A DNA stretch of 21,172 bases from contig SLFT01000517.1 of assembly GCA_007124105.1 (NCBI GenBank), positions 1 through 21,172 of the forward strand, given 5' to 3'. Source of the stretch: Candidatus Hydrogenedentota bacterium. GTDB taxonomy: Bacteria; Hydrogenedentota; Hydrogenedentia; Hydrogenedentales; CAITNO01. Below are positions 21,048 to 21,172 of the stretch, one piece after another (position 1 is the stretch's first letter; every line of letters starts with the position of its first letter). A model generated the notes under the pieces. That model saw only the letters and a list, made by a program, of their open reading frames with translations, was not told the origin of the DNA and did not search any database. The position numbers were made by a program, and so were the translations under genes.

Positions 21048-21063
21048 AGACAGAGATTAATAC
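21034..21063 (+). promoter_or_regulatory. Candidate promoter for the gene starting at 21100
   Basis: TTGTTT (21034-21039) and TAATAC (21058-21063) are 18 bases apart. The -35 box coincides with the right arm of the 20993-21047 stem, so this promoter and the structured-leader reading are competing explanations. Start would be near 21070, about 30 bases before the ATG. Confidence 0.4.
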
Positions 21064-21099
21064 TAAAAAGAAGTCGCAACCGGAGAGGGCGGTATAAGC

Positions 21100-21172
21100 A
21101 TGGCGAACGATAAGCAAGAAGGGCAGGTATCTTTGTCGGCAGTTGGGACAAATCCATGGGAGCAGGCGCAGC
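21100..21172 (+). CDS. N-terminal fragment of an unrecognised protein, cut by the window end
   Basis: ATG 21100 with GGAGAGG at 21082-21088 opens a frame that stays open for 24 codons to the edge of the window. The visible residues (MANDKQEGQVSLSAVGTNP and WEQAQ) are polar and have no signal peptide. They are too few to name a family. Confidence 0.45.
   Translation, partial: MANDKQEGQVSLSAVGTNPWEQAQ

Noticed and set aside
20886..21113. 75-codon plus-strand frame in the intergenic region before the last gene
   Set aside because: Very basic, no ribosome site, runs through several hairpins and overlaps the better-supported start at 21100.

Overview
The window is about 21 kb of bacterial chromosome-like DNA, densely packed with protein genes. 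I recognised no rRNA, tRNA, CRISPR array, transposase or phage structural gene. An AsmA/YhdP-type envelope protein and a WecA/MraY-type lipid-linked sugar-phosphate transferase suggest a Gram-negative cell envelope. The neutral-ceramidase-like protein, the 1.2-kb-plus envelope gene and the YhaO/YhaN-type pair are compatible with an environmental lineage such as the PVC group or Hydrogenedentota. That placement is an inference from gene style and is weak.

Layout. Positions 39-3746 (+) encode a large AsmA-domain protein. It is convergent, with one base between stop codons, with an alpha/alpha-barrel protein of polysaccharide-cluster type (3748-4980, -). A six-helix membrane protein (5139-5945, +) diverges from the latter. 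Next comes a different-looking block on the minus strand: an orphan minimal nucleotidyltransferase (6042-6377), a GCAGAG-repeat hairpin, and a GC-rich Ski2/Hel308-type helicase that carries an OmpR/PhoB-type winged helix at its C-terminus (6562-9204). The helicase has a near-consensus promoter whose spacer is an inverted repeat.

A second strong, divergent promoter (9417-9445) drives a roughly 285-nt leader and then the WecA-like transferase (9737-11287). A membrane-anchored neutral-ceramidase-like hydrolase follows (11382-13046), then a 30-codon possible leader ORF overlapping a galactokinase-family GHMP kinase with an altered sugar-binding motif (13181-14854). A GNAT acetyltransferase lies on the minus strand (15143-15757).

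The last part is a DNA-metabolism operon. A YhaO/SbcD-like metallophosphoesterase (15969-17147) overlaps by ATGA a 1000-residue YhaN/SbcC-like coiled-coil protein (17144-20146), and a clear rho-independent terminator follows. The large partner has lost every ATPase motif I would expect at both ends but keeps an intact frame, the coiled coils and two central membrane helices. I regard this pair as the most unusual system in the window. A single-domain MazG pyrophosphohydrolase (20397-20837), a structured intergenic region and the first codons of an unrecognised gene complete the window.

A dispersed repeat of about 55-62 bp occurs twice, after the GHMP kinase and after the YhaN-like gene. Functional themes are envelope glycolipid and lipid handling on the left and centre, and nucleic-acid or nucleotide maintenance in the helicase block and on the right.
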